Shown piece by piece: positions 1 to 10,323 of a stretch of DNA of 64,000 nt. The stretch lies in assembly GCA_947164865.1 (NCBI GenBank), contig CAMUYA010000009.1, positions 38,014 through 102,013 on the forward strand. Direction: 5' to 3'. This DNA is from an uncultured Lachnospiraceae bacterium. GTDB lineage: Bacteria > Bacillota > Clostridia > Lachnospirales > Lachnospiraceae. Every line of letters starts with the position of its first letter. Within the stretch, counting starts at the first letter, position 1. The translations under genes were made by a program, and so were the position numbers. The notes beneath the pieces are model-generated. The model was not told the DNA's origin. It saw nothing but the letters and a program-made list of their open reading frames with translations, and did not search any database.

Positions 1-3000
1 CTATAATCTTCGAATGTGTCGAAAAGCTCCTTCGCCGTGTCAAAATCAAACGCTTCCAGAAGTTCTCTCATCTCGGAGAGGTTTTCCTTCAGTTCCTCAC
101 GGTCTATCTCCGGTCTGTCATCGGCTTCCGCTTTCCCGCTGTTTTCAAAGATCTCGTTAAGTCTGTCATAAAACCATTCATATTCTTTTATGATGCTTTC
201 TGTATTAGCCTTAATTTTGTCGATCTCGCCTTCTCTTCCGGCCGTTTCAAGCTCCTGGGCCTTTTCGGAAAGCTTATACGCTCCTATTAATCTGGCCGAG
301 CTCTTTAGAGCATGTACCTGGATCGTATAATTGTCCCATTCCTCTTTTTCATAACTTTCCCTGATCATATCGATACGCATCCCGGCGGTATCGCGGAAGT
401 TCCTGCAGATAACGCCATAGGCATCCGCGCCTCCCGATGTCTCGATACCGGACGCCGCGTCGATACCTTCGATCTCTGAGATAAGCTTGATCTCGGTGCT
501 TACTCCGGATACTTCCTCCGCCGCTTTGGGAGCATCGGTATCCTCATCTACGAGAATGATCTTTTCATCCGGCAGATAGCTCTGCAGCATTGCTTCCAGC
601 TTGCTTCCGTCGAGGGGCTTTGAAAGGTAATTGGTGTATCCCAGCCGCATATACTCTTCTCTTGCACCCTTTACCGCATGGGCGGTGAGCACTATGATAG
701 GCGTCTCCGCATTGAGCGGGCATTCCTTTCTGATAGCCTGCATGGTCTCCTCGCCGTTCATCTCGGGCATCATGGAATCCAGCAGTATGATGTCATATTG
801 GTTTTCTTCGCACAGAGCCAGTGCTTCTTTTCCGCTCTGAGCAGTCACAACCTGAACCTGCACTCTCTTAAGCAGGTTGCCCGCAACGATCAGGTTCATC
901 TCCACATCATCAACAACCAGCACTTTTGCATCGGGGGCATGATATCTTTCCGTATCGGAAAGCACCACATCCCTGCGTTCTGCTCTTTCTTTGTAATCAC
1001 CTATCTTTTCGCGGGATCTTACCTGCTGGCTGAGCACAAAGCTGAAGGTCGAGCCCACTCCGTATGTGCTGTCCACTTCAAGGCTGCTTCCCATCTTGTC
1101 GAGGAGATTCTTGGTGATGCTCATTCCGAGCCCGGTACCCTCGATCTTCTTATTTCTCTGTTCATCTATTCTTTCATAGCGCGAAAACAGCTTTTCTATA
1201 TCTTCAGCCTTGATCCCTATGCCTGTATCGCTGATGCGCACCTTAAGAAGAACAGAACCTGTGCCGCCTTCTTCTTCGTAATCCACTCCAAAGGAAATGC
1301 TGCCCGTATCGGTATACTTTACGGCATTGTTAAGGATGTTTATCATGATCTGCTCGATCCTGACTTCATCGCCGTAAAGCCCGTTGGGTATCTCGGGATT
1401 GACATTTACTTCAAACTTGAGTTTCTTGGCTCTGGCCTTAGGCTCTATCATGTTGACAACATCATTAATAAGGGTCGAAAGTGCATATTCCCCAAGGACG
1501 AGCTCAAGCTTTCCGGATTCTATCTTTGAGAAATCCAGAATATCATTGATAAGCGTAAGGAGGGTTCTTCCTGCGCTGTGGATATCCTTAGCATAATTCC
1601 TGATATTGGCCTCGCCGGATTCTCTCATGATCATCGTGTCCATACCGATGATGGCATTGATAGGAGTCCTTATCTCATGAGACATATTGGCCAGGAATTC
1701 CGATTTGGTCCTGTTTGCATCCTCTTCCATATGGAGCGCACGCTCAAGGGCCTCCGTTTTTTCACGCTCCAGCTGTGCCACTACCTGCTCGTGCTTATCA
1801 GTCTCTTTTCTGTTCTGCGACCATAATGCTCCCTGCACGATAGATACGACTACAAAAGCTAAGAAAGTGAAAAGGAAAATATAAAAATACAGATTAAACC
1901 CTATGGTTTCGTATAGTTCCCGATCCTTTGAAATGACATATATCTGCTCCGAGAGCACTCTTCCCTTTTCGTCAAGCACATCTATCACGAAATCGTGCTT
2001 ACCGTAGGGAATATTATAATACGAAACATTTTCAAGCTTGCTGGAACGGACAAATGTCTTTTCGTGATCCACGCCGCTAAGATAATAGCTGACCATGGGA
2101 TCCGCTGTGGTGTAGTTGTTGATCTCAAGGCCCAGCTCCACGCGGGATGACCCTCTCGGGATCTCTATCGCTCCAAACTGGGTTACATCTTCATATACAC
2201 CGTCTCTCTTAATATTTGTTATCTTGGTCCGGAAATCATCCACCTTCATCTCGTAATTATTCAGATCGAGAAGGTATACTCCGCCGGTACCGCAGATATA
2301 AGCATATCCGAAATTAGTGACATAATTCCATGCATTACTGGTGATGCTTCCCGGGAGACCCGCCTTGGAATCAAGCAGCGTATAGGAAAGCATTCCGCCG
2401 TCTTTCATGAGGGAATCATAATTGCTTACATAGATTCCCGCGCCTCCGAATACGAACACCTCACCGGTCAGATTGGTGGCAATATCAAAGTTGTTATAAT
2501 ACGGCATGTTGAACTCACGGATAGTGTATTCACTGTCGAGATAGCAAAGTCCGCTTCCCGTGAGCACAAAATATCCATCCGTCTTTTTGTCGGGGCATAT
2601 CCTCAAAACCACGCCTGAAGGAAGTCCCGATTCACGTGAAATATATCTGTCAAGCTTTCCGTCTTTTATTACAGCGATACCGTCTCCGTCTGTTCCGCAT
2701 AAAAGCTCTCCGGTTTCGGTCTCCAGAATATTGAGAACGGTTCCGCCTTTCATATCCTCTCCCAGAATAAGCTTGTGCTTAACTCTGTGATCCTTCATGA
2801 ATACCATTCCGGCATCACTTGAAGAAATGATCGTTCCGTCGTTTAATACTTTTACTACTCTGAGCTTTTTTCCTGTTTCTTCGGGATTGATGTACGCTTT
2901 AGTCTTTCCAGCGGAGCTGATCTCTATAAGTCCCTTCTCATAGGTTGCAACCAGCAGATCCCCGTCTATGTCCTTATCCATACATCTGATGCGCACTCCG

Positions 3001-4694
3001 TCAAGGAATTCCGTGGATTCGTCGTTGAAGCTCTCGCCCACCGAGGGGTCAAGTATCCTGAGCCCGTCGTTTGTACCGACATAGAGCCTGTTATTCCAGC
3101 TTATGACCGCATTTGTAACAGAGGATTTTACATTGCAAAGCTTGAATACATCCGTAAAGCTGGATCTGCCCAGTGACAAAAGCCCGCATCTTGACGAGGT
3201 GAACCAGAGATTACCCTGATAATCCTTAAAGATATGTTCGATGGAATTGTTGAATCCGCCGCTTTCTATGATGGTGAGATGGTCGTTTTTATCGAGGTAT
3301 CCTATTCCGTTATCTCCGGTGATATATGTGATCCCGTTGTCGTCAAAGTAGAAATCCCTGATAGTCTTAAGACCTTCAGTCACTACATTCTTTTTAACAT
3401 GAAATGAATTGTTGTAATACTCATATACAAGGATAGTCCCGCTGTCGGTTCCCACAAACAGCCTGTCGCCGCCATCATGGTTTATGCCTGTAGGTGTAAC
3501 AGATCCCAGGTTGAGCTTTGCCACCCTCTCTCCGCTTTCATAGGAGCTGATCTCACCCAGATTGCTCATTACCACCATACGGCCGTCACTGCTGGGAGAA
3601 AGATCCCTGATATTGCCTGCCTCTTCGTCAATACTTATGATATTGACATTGCCATCTGCATACTCTGCATATACAAGGCCTGCCGTGGTGCCGAAATAAT
3701 AATATCCGTTGCTGTCACGGGAAATACACTTGACCGAATTGGAAGGAAGTCCCGTGTCCATGTCAAGTGTAACGTATGTCATATCGATATTGAGCAGCGT
3801 AAGCCCGGAATCCTGGGTTCCCGCCCATAATCTGTCATCATTGTCAACATAGAGCGTCTGGATGGATCTTACTGCTTTTATATTGTCGATAAGCACAAAT
3901 TTGCTGCCGTTAAAACGATACAGGCCTCCGTAGGTTCCGATCCACATCTGTCCGTCTTTGGTCATGGTGACGTCATTGACGCAACCGCCCACAAGCCCGT
4001 TCTCACTGTTATATACCTTCTCAACAAAGCTGACCGTGTTATCTTCCGCCTGCGAATGTGACGGTATCATAAGGGTGCTTAATCCGAGGGCAAGCGCAAG
4101 TCCAAGAGCGATTTTTCCGCCCAGAGCCTGCTTGAGCATCTTGGCTTTCTTTCTCTTTTTGTATGTCCTGTGAATATCCAAGGCCAGGAAAATGGTGAGC
4201 ATGGAAGCAAGTGAATCCGCAAAGCAGACAAAAAGTGCCGCGGTGGTATACTGGAGCCACAGAGGAGAGTCCAGGCGGTTTAAGTAATCAACTATACCAT
4301 CCGCTATCATAAGCCCCGTTCTTCCGCCGTTAACACTCAGATTGATGATAAGGAGCACAGGAGTCCTGACCATGGCAAAAAAAGCCGTGGCGCTTACTAT
4401 AAGCCCAAATCTGTCAAAAAACCTGTTCCTCTTTGCGATAAGCCCTACGGCCACAGCCACAACAATATCAGCCACAAGAATATACCAGTCGGTCCTTATG
4501 AAGATGGAAGAAACCGCACAGGAAAGCACAGCAGCCACTGCGCCTACTACAGGCCCCTCAAAGTATGCTGACATTATGGTCCCGCAAATATTCAAATATG
4601 CCGGGCAATTGGTCTTATAAGATACAAAACGCCCCAACAGATTCAATAACAAAGCAATGATAATTATCAGTATCCGCTTCTTCCACTTGTTCAT
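1..4694 (-). CDS. Giant propeller hybrid sensor histidine kinase (3' end outside window)
   Basis: At least 1564 residues are open from ATG 4694 to the window edge in one frame; the stop lies beyond base 1. Order seen: a polytopic N-terminal membrane region (about residues 1-165), another membrane segment near 185-205, about 600 residues of two-component propeller repeats (recurring WxGT/YVGT-like blades), a Y_Y_Y-like domain, a membrane helix near 935, then HisKA (MSHEIRTP, His about 1006), HATPase (NNAVKY, DTGIGI, GTGLGMSI), receiver (LLDSMMPEMNG, Asp about 1306) and HPt (QVHALKSSARL, His about 1461). It should sense an extracellular ligand and run an internal His-Asp-His relay. It starts 2 bases after the HD-GYP-like gene, so it is the third gene of that operon. 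The N-terminal polytopic domain before the propeller is uncommon. The ligand cannot be told from sequence. Confidence 0.93.
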   Translation of the reverse strand, partial: MNKWKKRILIIIIALLLNLLGRFVSYKTNCPAYLNICGTIMSAYFEGPVVGAVAAVLSCAVSSIFIRTDWYILVADIVVAVAVGLIAKRNRFFDRFGLIVSATAFFAMVRTPVLLIINLSVNGGRTGLMIADGIVDYLNRLDSPLWLQYTTAALFVCFADSLASMLTIFLALDIHRTYKKRKKAKMLKQALGGKIALGLALALGLSTLMIPSHSQAEDNTVSFVEKVYNSENGLVGGCVNDVTMTKDGQMWIGTYGGLYRFNGSKFVLIDNIKAVRSIQTLYVDNDDRLWAGTQDSGLTLLNIDMTYVTLDMDTGLPSNSVKCISRDSNGYYYFGTTAGLVYAEYADGNVNIISIDEEAGNIRDLSPSSDGRMVVMSNLGEISSYESGERVAKLNLGSVTPTGINHDGGDRLFVGTDSGTILVYEYYNNSFHVKKNVVTEGLKTIRDFYFDDNGITYITGDNGIGYLDKNDHLTIIESGGFNNSIEHIFKDYQGNLWFTSSRCGLLSLGRSSFTDVFKLCNVKSSVTNAVISWNNRLYVGTNDGLRILDPSVGESFNDESTEFLDGVRIRCMDKDIDGDLLVATYEKGLIEISSAGKTKAYINPEETGKKLRVVKVLNDGTIISSSDAGMVFMKDHRVKHKLILGEDMKGGTVLNILETETGELLCGTDGDGIAVIKDGKLDRYISRESGLPSGVVLRICPDKKTDGYFVLTGSGLCYLDSEYTIREFNMPYYNNFDIATNLTGEVFVFGGAGIYVSNYDSLMKDGGMLSYTLLDSKAGLPGSITSNAWNYVTNFGYAYICGTGGVYLLDLNNYEMKVDDFRTKITNIKRDGVYEDVTQFGAIEIPRGSSRVELGLEINNYTTADPMVSYYLSGVDHEKTFVRSSKLENVSYYNIPYGKHDFVIDVLDEKGRVLSEQIYVISKDRELYETIGFNLYFYIFLFTFLAFVVVSIVQGALWSQNRKETDKHEQVVAQLEREKTEALERALHMEEDANRTKSEFLANMSHEIRTPINAIIGMDTMIMRESGEANIRNYAKDIHSAGRTLLTLINDILDFSKIESGKLELVLGEYALSTLINDVVNMIEPKARAKKLKFEVNVNPEIPNGLYGDEVRIEQIMINILNNAVKYTDTGSISFGVDYEEEGGTGSVLLKVRISDTGIGIKAEDIEKLFSRYERIDEQRNKKIEGTGLGMSITKNLLDKMGSSLEVDSTYGVGSTFSFVLSQQVRSREKIGDYKERAERRDVVLSDTERYHAPDAKVLVVDDVEMNLIVAGNLLKRVQVQVVTAQSGKEALALCEENQYDIILLDSMMPEMNGEETMQAIRKECPLNAETPIIVLTAHAVKGAREEYMRLGYTNYLSKPLDGSKLEAMLQSYLPDEKIILVDEDTDAPKAAEEVSGVSTEIKLISEIEGIDAASGIETSGGADAYGVICRNFRDTAGMRIDMIRESYEKEEWDNYTIQVHALKSSARLIGAYKLSEKAQELETAGREGEIDKIKANTESIIKEYEWFYDRLNEIFENSGKAEADDRPEIDREELKENLSEMRELLEAFDFDTAKELFDTFEDY

Positions 4695-4696
4695 TA

Positions 4697-6040
4697 TCAA
4701 AGATTCCTCTCGCCCATAATATCAAGAAAGGCTGTGACTATCGCAGGATCAAACTGCGTGCCTCTGTTTTTGATAAATTCTTCTCTTATCTGATCATTGG
4801 TCATTTTCATTTTGTAAGGTCTGTCGTTGCTCATGGCATCATATGCGTCCGCCACAGCCACAATCCTTGCGATAAGCGGGATCTCATTTTCCTTTTTGCC
4901 GTAGGGATAACCCTGACCGTCATATCTTTCGTGATGGTACATCGCAGCTTCGGCGGCATGAGGTATATTGTTTATATCCTTTAATACTTCCGCACCTCTG
5001 GTGGTGTGCTGCTTTACCTCGGCATATTCATCGCTTGTAAGCCTTCCGTTCTTCCTAAGGATGTTCTCACTTATAAATACATTTCCGATATTATGCAAAA
5101 TAGCCGCATTATAAACGATGTCGCAGTCGCTCTTGTCCATTCCCATCTTTTCCGCAATGAGCCTTGAATAATGTGCCACTCTCCGGGAATGCTCTTTGGA
5201 ATAATAATCTCTTGAGTCGGCCAGCCCGCAGCATACCTTTAAAACGTCCTCGAGCAGCCTGCTCTGGACTACGAATCTTTCCTCGTAACGAAGTGTTACA
5301 AAGAATATGGTGGCAAGGATTATCAGGGACAGGATAAGTACCGTAAACACGGTTATATAGAATCTTCCCGCTGCGCCGGCCCATACCGACTTTTGAAGTC
5401 TGTAATAGAGCTCGTAGCTGGACAGGTCCACATTACCCGATCTGCTGTACATGATGACACCGCAGACTACTTCACCGGAGTATTCGGCTGTTCCCTGTAT
5501 CGGAACCTCGTTTCCCACATTGGAGGGATCGGGATAATAAAGCAGATAATCGCCTGAAGTAAGCGGTATGAGCAGATCCTGGCCCGCAAGGTGATAATTG
5601 ATGGTAAGATCTTCCTCTTTATAGTTTCTCAGATCTATAAGCTGGACTTTCTCTTCTCCTCCGGTGAACTGATGCACCTCAAATTTACCGCACCATCCGT
5701 TGTTGAGGTAACAGTCATCACGGATATTTATGCGCAGTTGCCAGTCGCTTACCGTAGTGCGAGCGTTATTCGTGACTATCATCTCATATATCTTTGCATT
5801 AAGATTCATGTCCAGACCGGTGTTATTCTTGACCCAGGAGTCGGTTACGCCTCCTCTGGGATGAATGTCAACCAGCAGCTCTGTAGTGGTGGAATCTGTG
5901 GTTATGGTCCTCCACTCCTCGTTATACTTGCTTACGCCCACTGCGTGGATGATAAAGAAAGTAAGAAGTACGGCGGTGACTCCCAGCAGAGTATATGCAA
6001 GGGTTCTTATCAGTTTCTTTAAGCTTTTAATCCTGTCCAA
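4697..6040 (-). CDS. Membrane HD-GYP-like protein with altered HD motif (HN)
   Basis: 447 residues: membrane helix near 12-34, an extracytoplasmic domain of about 185 residues, a second helix near 230-255, then a cytoplasmic HD-GYP fold. The GYP signature is intact (HHERYDGQGYP) and so is DAYDAM. The namesake metal-binding pair reads His316-Asn317 (ILHNIG) where active members have HD, and the usual following Lys is Asn. HD-GYP enzymes hydrolyse c-di-GMP; here activity is doubtful and the protein may be a sensor or binding protein. The start is TTG, supported by GGAG 8 bases upstream and by a 14-base overlap with the GGDEF-EAL gene, which implies translational coupling. Confidence 0.9.
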   Translation of the reverse strand: MDRIKSLKKLIRTLAYTLLGVTAVLLTFFIIHAVGVSKYNEEWRTITTDSTTTELLVDIHPRGGVTDSWVKNNTGLDMNLNAKIYEMIVTNNARTTVSDWQLRINIRDDCYLNNGWCGKFEVHQFTGGEEKVQLIDLRNYKEEDLTINYHLAGQDLLIPLTSGDYLLYYPDPSNVGNEVPIQGTAEYSGEVVCGVIMYSRSGNVDLSSYELYYRLQKSVWAGAAGRFYITVFTVLILSLIILATIFFVTLRYEERFVVQSRLLEDVLKVCCGLADSRDYYSKEHSRRVAHYSRLIAEKMGMDKSDCDIVYNAAILHNIGNVFISENILRKNGRLTSDEYAEVKQHTTRGAEVLKDINNIPHAAEAAMYHHERYDGQGYPYGKKENEIPLIARIVAVADAYDAMSNDRPYKMKMTNDQIREEFIKNRGTQFDPAIVTAFLDIMGERNL

Positions 6041-7970
6041 CTTTATATCTCCTGTTCATGATTCTCGTTTCGAAATTATCCTTGGGAAGAGGTCTGTCGT
6101 AGTAATAACCCTGGATCACTTCACAGCCCAGCGAAAGAAGTGTATCAACCTGCTCCTTCTGCTCTACGCCTTCCGCAAGGGTTTCAACTCCCAGCGCTCT
6201 GGCGAGCTTGATAATGTAGCTCAGGATCGTAAGATCCTTGGCATAAGCCCTGTCCACAAAGCCCTTGTCGATCTTGAGCGTATCAAACGAGACTTCACGC
6301 AGAAGGCTTAAAGATGAGCTTCCGCTTCCGAAATCGTCGACGGCTACCTTGTATCCAAGCATGTGAAGATCGTCTACAAAGCCCTTCAACACGCTGATAG
6401 GGAACTCATCTATGGTTTCGGTGATCTCTATCTCTATCATCTTTTTCGGAACATGGTATTCCTGCACGATGGCATCAATGTCCGCCGCGAGATGATCGTT
6501 CGAAAGATTCCTTCTGGAGAAATTGACCGATATAGTGGGCGGTACAAGCCCCTGTTCAATCCATCTGGCTATATCCGCGCATACATGGCGCAGCATATAG
6601 AAGTCCATATCACACATCAGGTCTTTTGTCTCGAGGATAGGAATGAATTTACCCGGAGGGACAAGCTGACCGTTCCTTGACCATCTGACAAGAGCTTCCG
6701 CTCCGCAAAGATTACCGGTCCTGCTGTTGACCTTGGGCTGGTAGTATGCAATGAATTCATTATTTGTCATCGCAATGGGGATATCGGAAGCGAACTGCTT
6801 TTCATCCCTTATAAGGTTACGCAGCTCTACGGTCATGTAGGTCACATTATTGCCCGCAGCTTTGCCATAGTTTAGAGCCGAATATGCGTTAGAGATGATC
6901 TCTTCTCCGCTTATCTTGTTGCTCTCAACCAGGTACACACCCACATGGGCACTGATGGTCATGTCATATTCCTTGAAATTCTCAATGAATCTGATACGCG
7001 TGGCTGACAGCTGACCCAGAAGTACATCCAGATTCCTTTGGAGTATTACAGCCACAAAGCGGTCACCGCCCTGCCTTGCGAGTATCTCGTCATTACGCAT
7101 CATGGAATTGATGGTCTTGGCGTACTCTATAAGCACACGGTTTCCGATCTCCATGCCGTACTGATCGTTGATAAGGCCGAATCTTGCAAGATCGAAATAA
7201 ACAGCTGCATAGGTTTCCATCTGCGCCGTCTGACGCATCTGGTCAAGCTTGCTGACACAAGCATTTTCATTGAGAAGACCGGTTTTCTGCTCGGTCGTCT
7301 CCAGATATCTTTTTTCTCTCCTGTCTTCGATATTCTTAAAGTGAATGGCGTATATCAGAATCGCAAGTGCAGTCACGTCCTGAGTATGTCCTGAAAAAAC
7401 ATTTCCGATCAGGCGCTCTCCCAAGATATTTGCCACAATAAAAGCAACACCGATGAATACTGTTATAAACTCGCTGAATCCCAGTTTGAAATCCACTTTA
7501 AGGAATGTCATTACAAGGATCGCCGCCAGATATATAAACAGCACTATGTATGTCACAGGGAGCAGCGGGCCGGTTCCCCATCTGTTATCCGGTGTATAAT
7601 AGAATACGGCTTTAAACGGGATGTCTACTATGAGGATCAGAGCTGTGACAAAAAGCGGAATGCCGTACAGTATTCTCCTTCTCCTGCTGTCGTTTCGGGT
7701 GATGATAAGCAGCAGAGTATACATTATGGTGGGCCTTAAGATATAGCAGACTACGGAGATAATTTTACGCCATATGGAATAATCGGGTTGGCGTCCGAAA
7801 TATGCTTCCACCGCAGAGGCGATAGTCTCTAAAACAACAAGCGATATCAAGGTGATAAAGCGGCCCTTGACTTTCTCATACAGTCCTCTGTTGAAAATGA
7901 TCGTATAGAGAAGTATGACCATTATAAATATAAATATAAAATACGTATCCAAAAATATTCCGAAAGTCAT
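6027..7970 (-). CDS. Membrane GGDEF-EAL protein, probable c-di-GMP phosphodiesterase
   Basis: 647 residues from the ATG at 7970. About seven hydrophobic segments fill residues 1-215, followed by a GGDEF domain in which the signature reads GGDRF, and an EAL domain with EALVRW, NFSRRNL, EITET, DDFGSGSSS, KIDKGFVD and EGVE motifs. The EAL half keeps the residues expected of an active phosphodiesterase, while the GGDRF half probably lacks cyclase activity and may bind GTP allosterically. An upstream in-frame TTG at 8003 is not the start: AGAGGA sits 7 bases before 7970 and the promoter's start site falls near 8002. First gene of the operon with the HD-GYP-like protein and the propeller kinase. 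Confidence 0.92.
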   Translation of the reverse strand: MTFGIFLDTYFIFIFIMVILLYTIIFNRGLYEKVKGRFITLISLVVLETIASAVEAYFGRQPDYSIWRKIISVVCYILRPTIMYTLLLIITRNDSRRRRILYGIPLFVTALILIVDIPFKAVFYYTPDNRWGTGPLLPVTYIVLFIYLAAILVMTFLKVDFKLGFSEFITVFIGVAFIVANILGERLIGNVFSGHTQDVTALAILIYAIHFKNIEDRREKRYLETTEQKTGLLNENACVSKLDQMRQTAQMETYAAVYFDLARFGLINDQYGMEIGNRVLIEYAKTINSMMRNDEILARQGGDRFVAVILQRNLDVLLGQLSATRIRFIENFKEYDMTISAHVGVYLVESNKISGEEIISNAYSALNYGKAAGNNVTYMTVELRNLIRDEKQFASDIPIAMTNNEFIAYYQPKVNSRTGNLCGAEALVRWSRNGQLVPPGKFIPILETKDLMCDMDFYMLRHVCADIARWIEQGLVPPTISVNFSRRNLSNDHLAADIDAIVQEYHVPKKMIEIEITETIDEFPISVLKGFVDDLHMLGYKVAVDDFGSGSSSLSLLREVSFDTLKIDKGFVDRAYAKDLTILSYIIKLARALGVETLAEGVEQKEQVDTLLSLGCEVIQGYYYDRPLPKDNFETRIMNRRYKVGQD

Positions 7971-8008
7971 ATACATTTCCTCTGAATTTATATAAAAACC
8001 CAACTTTT

Positions 8009-8037
8009 ATTATCCGCACATTAACATGTAAAGTCAA
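8009..8037 (-). promoter_or_regulatory. Promoter of the GGDEF-EAL operon
   Basis: On the minus strand the -35 is TTGACT (8032-8037), the spacer is 17 bases and the -10 is GATAAT (8009-8014). Transcription should begin near 8002, leaving a leader of about 30 bases before the ATG at 7970. This also argues against the TTG start at 8003. Confidence 0.75.
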
Positions 8038-8118
8038 TAGAAGTGAGAATATTTGGACAAACTGCGTTTTATATATCGGCAACTTCCGTAAAATGATGAA
8101 TATTTATACAAAATAAAA

Positions 8119-8145
8119 CCGCCACCGGCTTGTGACCGATGGCGG
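8119..8145 (-). terminator. Rho-independent terminator of rpsB-tsf
   Basis: A 10-bp stem (CCGCCATCGG with CCGGTGGCGG, one G-U pair) closes a 7-base loop and is followed on the minus strand by TTTTATTTT. It lies about 20 bases past the tsf stop. Confidence 0.88.
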
Positions 8146-8166
8146 AAATTCTTAAATATAAATTTA

Positions 8167-9264
<1,098 letters not shown>

Positions 9265-9276
9265 TTTATATCTCCT

Positions 9277-10041
9277 TTATTCCTCAGTTGCAACTTCTTC
9301 GATATCGGAAGCCCCGGTCTCTCCGTCTGCATTTGCATCGGAAGCCTCGAGAGCCTCTGCGCCCTGGTTTGCCTCGATGATAGCGTCTGCCATCTTAGCC
9401 ACGATAAGCTTTACGGCACGGATAGCATCATCGTTTCCGGGGATGATGTAATCAAGCTCGTCAGGATCGCAGTTGGTGTCGCCGATTCCGATAAGAGTGA
9501 TTCCGAGTGCTCTTGCCTCTGCAACGCAGATGTGCTCCTTCTTGGGATCTACAACAAAGATAGCATCGGGAATTCTCTTCATGTTCTTGATTCCGCCGAT
9601 GTTCTTCTCAAGCTTGTCCCACTCTTTCTGAAGGCCGGCAACTTCCTTCTTGGGAAGTACATCAAAGGTTCCGTCTTCAGACATCTTTTCGATCTCGTGG
9701 AGTCTTGCGATACGTGACTGAATAGTCGAGAAATTGGTGAGCATACCGCCGAGCCATCTCTCATTCACGTAGTACATTCCGCAACGCTCTGCCTCAGTCT
9801 TAACTGCATCCTGAGCCTGCTTCTTGGTACCAACGAAAAGAATGGTTCCGCCCTGTGCGGCGATCTCACTTACTGCCTTGTAAGCCTCGTCAACCTTAAC
9901 AACGGACTTCTGAAGGTCGATGATGTGAATCCCGTTTCTCTCAGTGAAGATGTAGGGAGCCATCTTAGGATTCCATCTTCTGGTCTGGTGTCCAAAATGA
10001 ACACCTGCTTCAAGCAGCTGCTTCATAGAAATTACGCTCAT
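9277..10041 (-). CDS. rpsB: 30S ribosomal protein S2
   Basis: 254 residues. [28 protein letters not shown] and the [15 protein letters not shown] stretch are typical of S2, which assembles late on the small subunit near the head-body junction. The C-terminal 30 residues are acidic and variable. An AAGGAGG site precedes the ATG. The gene heads the conserved rpsB-tsf pair behind its own promoter and a structured leader. Confidence 0.98.
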   Translation of the reverse strand: MSVISMKQLLEAGVHFGHQTRRWNPKMAPYIFTERNGIHIIDLQKSVVKVDEAYKAVSEIAAQGGTILFVGTKKQAQDAVKTEAERCGMYYVNERWLGGMLTNFSTIQSRIARLHEIEKMSEDGTFDVLPKKEVAGLQKEWDKLEKNIGGIKNMKRIPDAIFVVDPKKEHICVAEARALGITLIGIGDTNCDPDELDYIIPGNDDAIRAVKLIVAKMADAIIEANQGAEALEASDANADGETGASDIEEVATEE

Positions 10042-10198
10042 TTAATTTACCTCCTTAGGTTAACCGGAGATCCGCTGTCTGCGGCTTCTCCTCTTCCGCG
10101 CACCGTTTGCCGGAGCCTGCGTAAAAGCTCCCGCACTCCGCGATAAAACGGCCGAAGCCGCACCGATCGCGAATAGGAAACGCGTGATTTATCACAAC
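10042..10198 (-). promoter_or_regulatory. Structured 5' leader of rpsB
   Basis: About 157 bases separate the predicted start site from the S2 start codon. On the minus strand the leader begins with the inverted repeat GTGATaaATCAC, then holds several GC-rich pairs (GGGAGC with GCTCC; GAAGCCGC region) and ends with AAGGAGG. S2 genes are autoregulated through their leaders in several bacteria, so that is plausible here, but no known S2-leader family was matched. Confidence 0.4.
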
Positions 10199-10205
10199 AG
10201 TCGCA

Positions 10206-10234
10206 ATTTTACCATAAGAAAGCCCCTTTTGCAA
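10206..10234 (-). promoter_or_regulatory. rpsB-tsf promoter (extended -10)
   Basis: Minus strand: -35 TTGCAA (10229-10234), 17-base spacer, -10 TAAAAT (10206-10211) preceded by TGG, giving an extended -10. The -35 spans the loop of the upstream gene's terminator hairpin. Confidence 0.75.
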
Positions 10235-10242
10235 GGGGCTTT
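10219..10242 (-). terminator. Terminator hairpin after the GH5 gene
   Basis: Perfect 10-bp stem AAAGCCCCTT/AAGGGGCTTT with a GCAA (GNRA) loop, followed on the minus strand by CTTATGG, so the U tract is short. It ends the rex-alr-GH5 operon and overlaps the rpsB promoter. Confidence 0.7.
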
Positions 10243-10323
10243 CCGCAATTTTCTGTATTATTCGCCTCATCAGTCTGCCTCGCAGACAGCTGTCTTCGCT
10301 TCGGCCCTTGAAGCCGGAATTGT

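Noticed and set aside
1..4694. Frameshift in the giant kinase
   Set aside because: The HisKA His, receiver Asp, HPt His and the start codon all lie in the same frame.
7971..8003. TTG start at 8003 for the GGDEF-EAL protein
   Set aside because: Predicted transcription starts near 8002 and the ribosome site serves 7970.
8050..8095. Second sigma-28-like box (GCCGATAT on the minus strand near 8075)
   Set aside because: No TAAA at 14-16 bases upstream; a good vegetative promoter lies closer to the gene.
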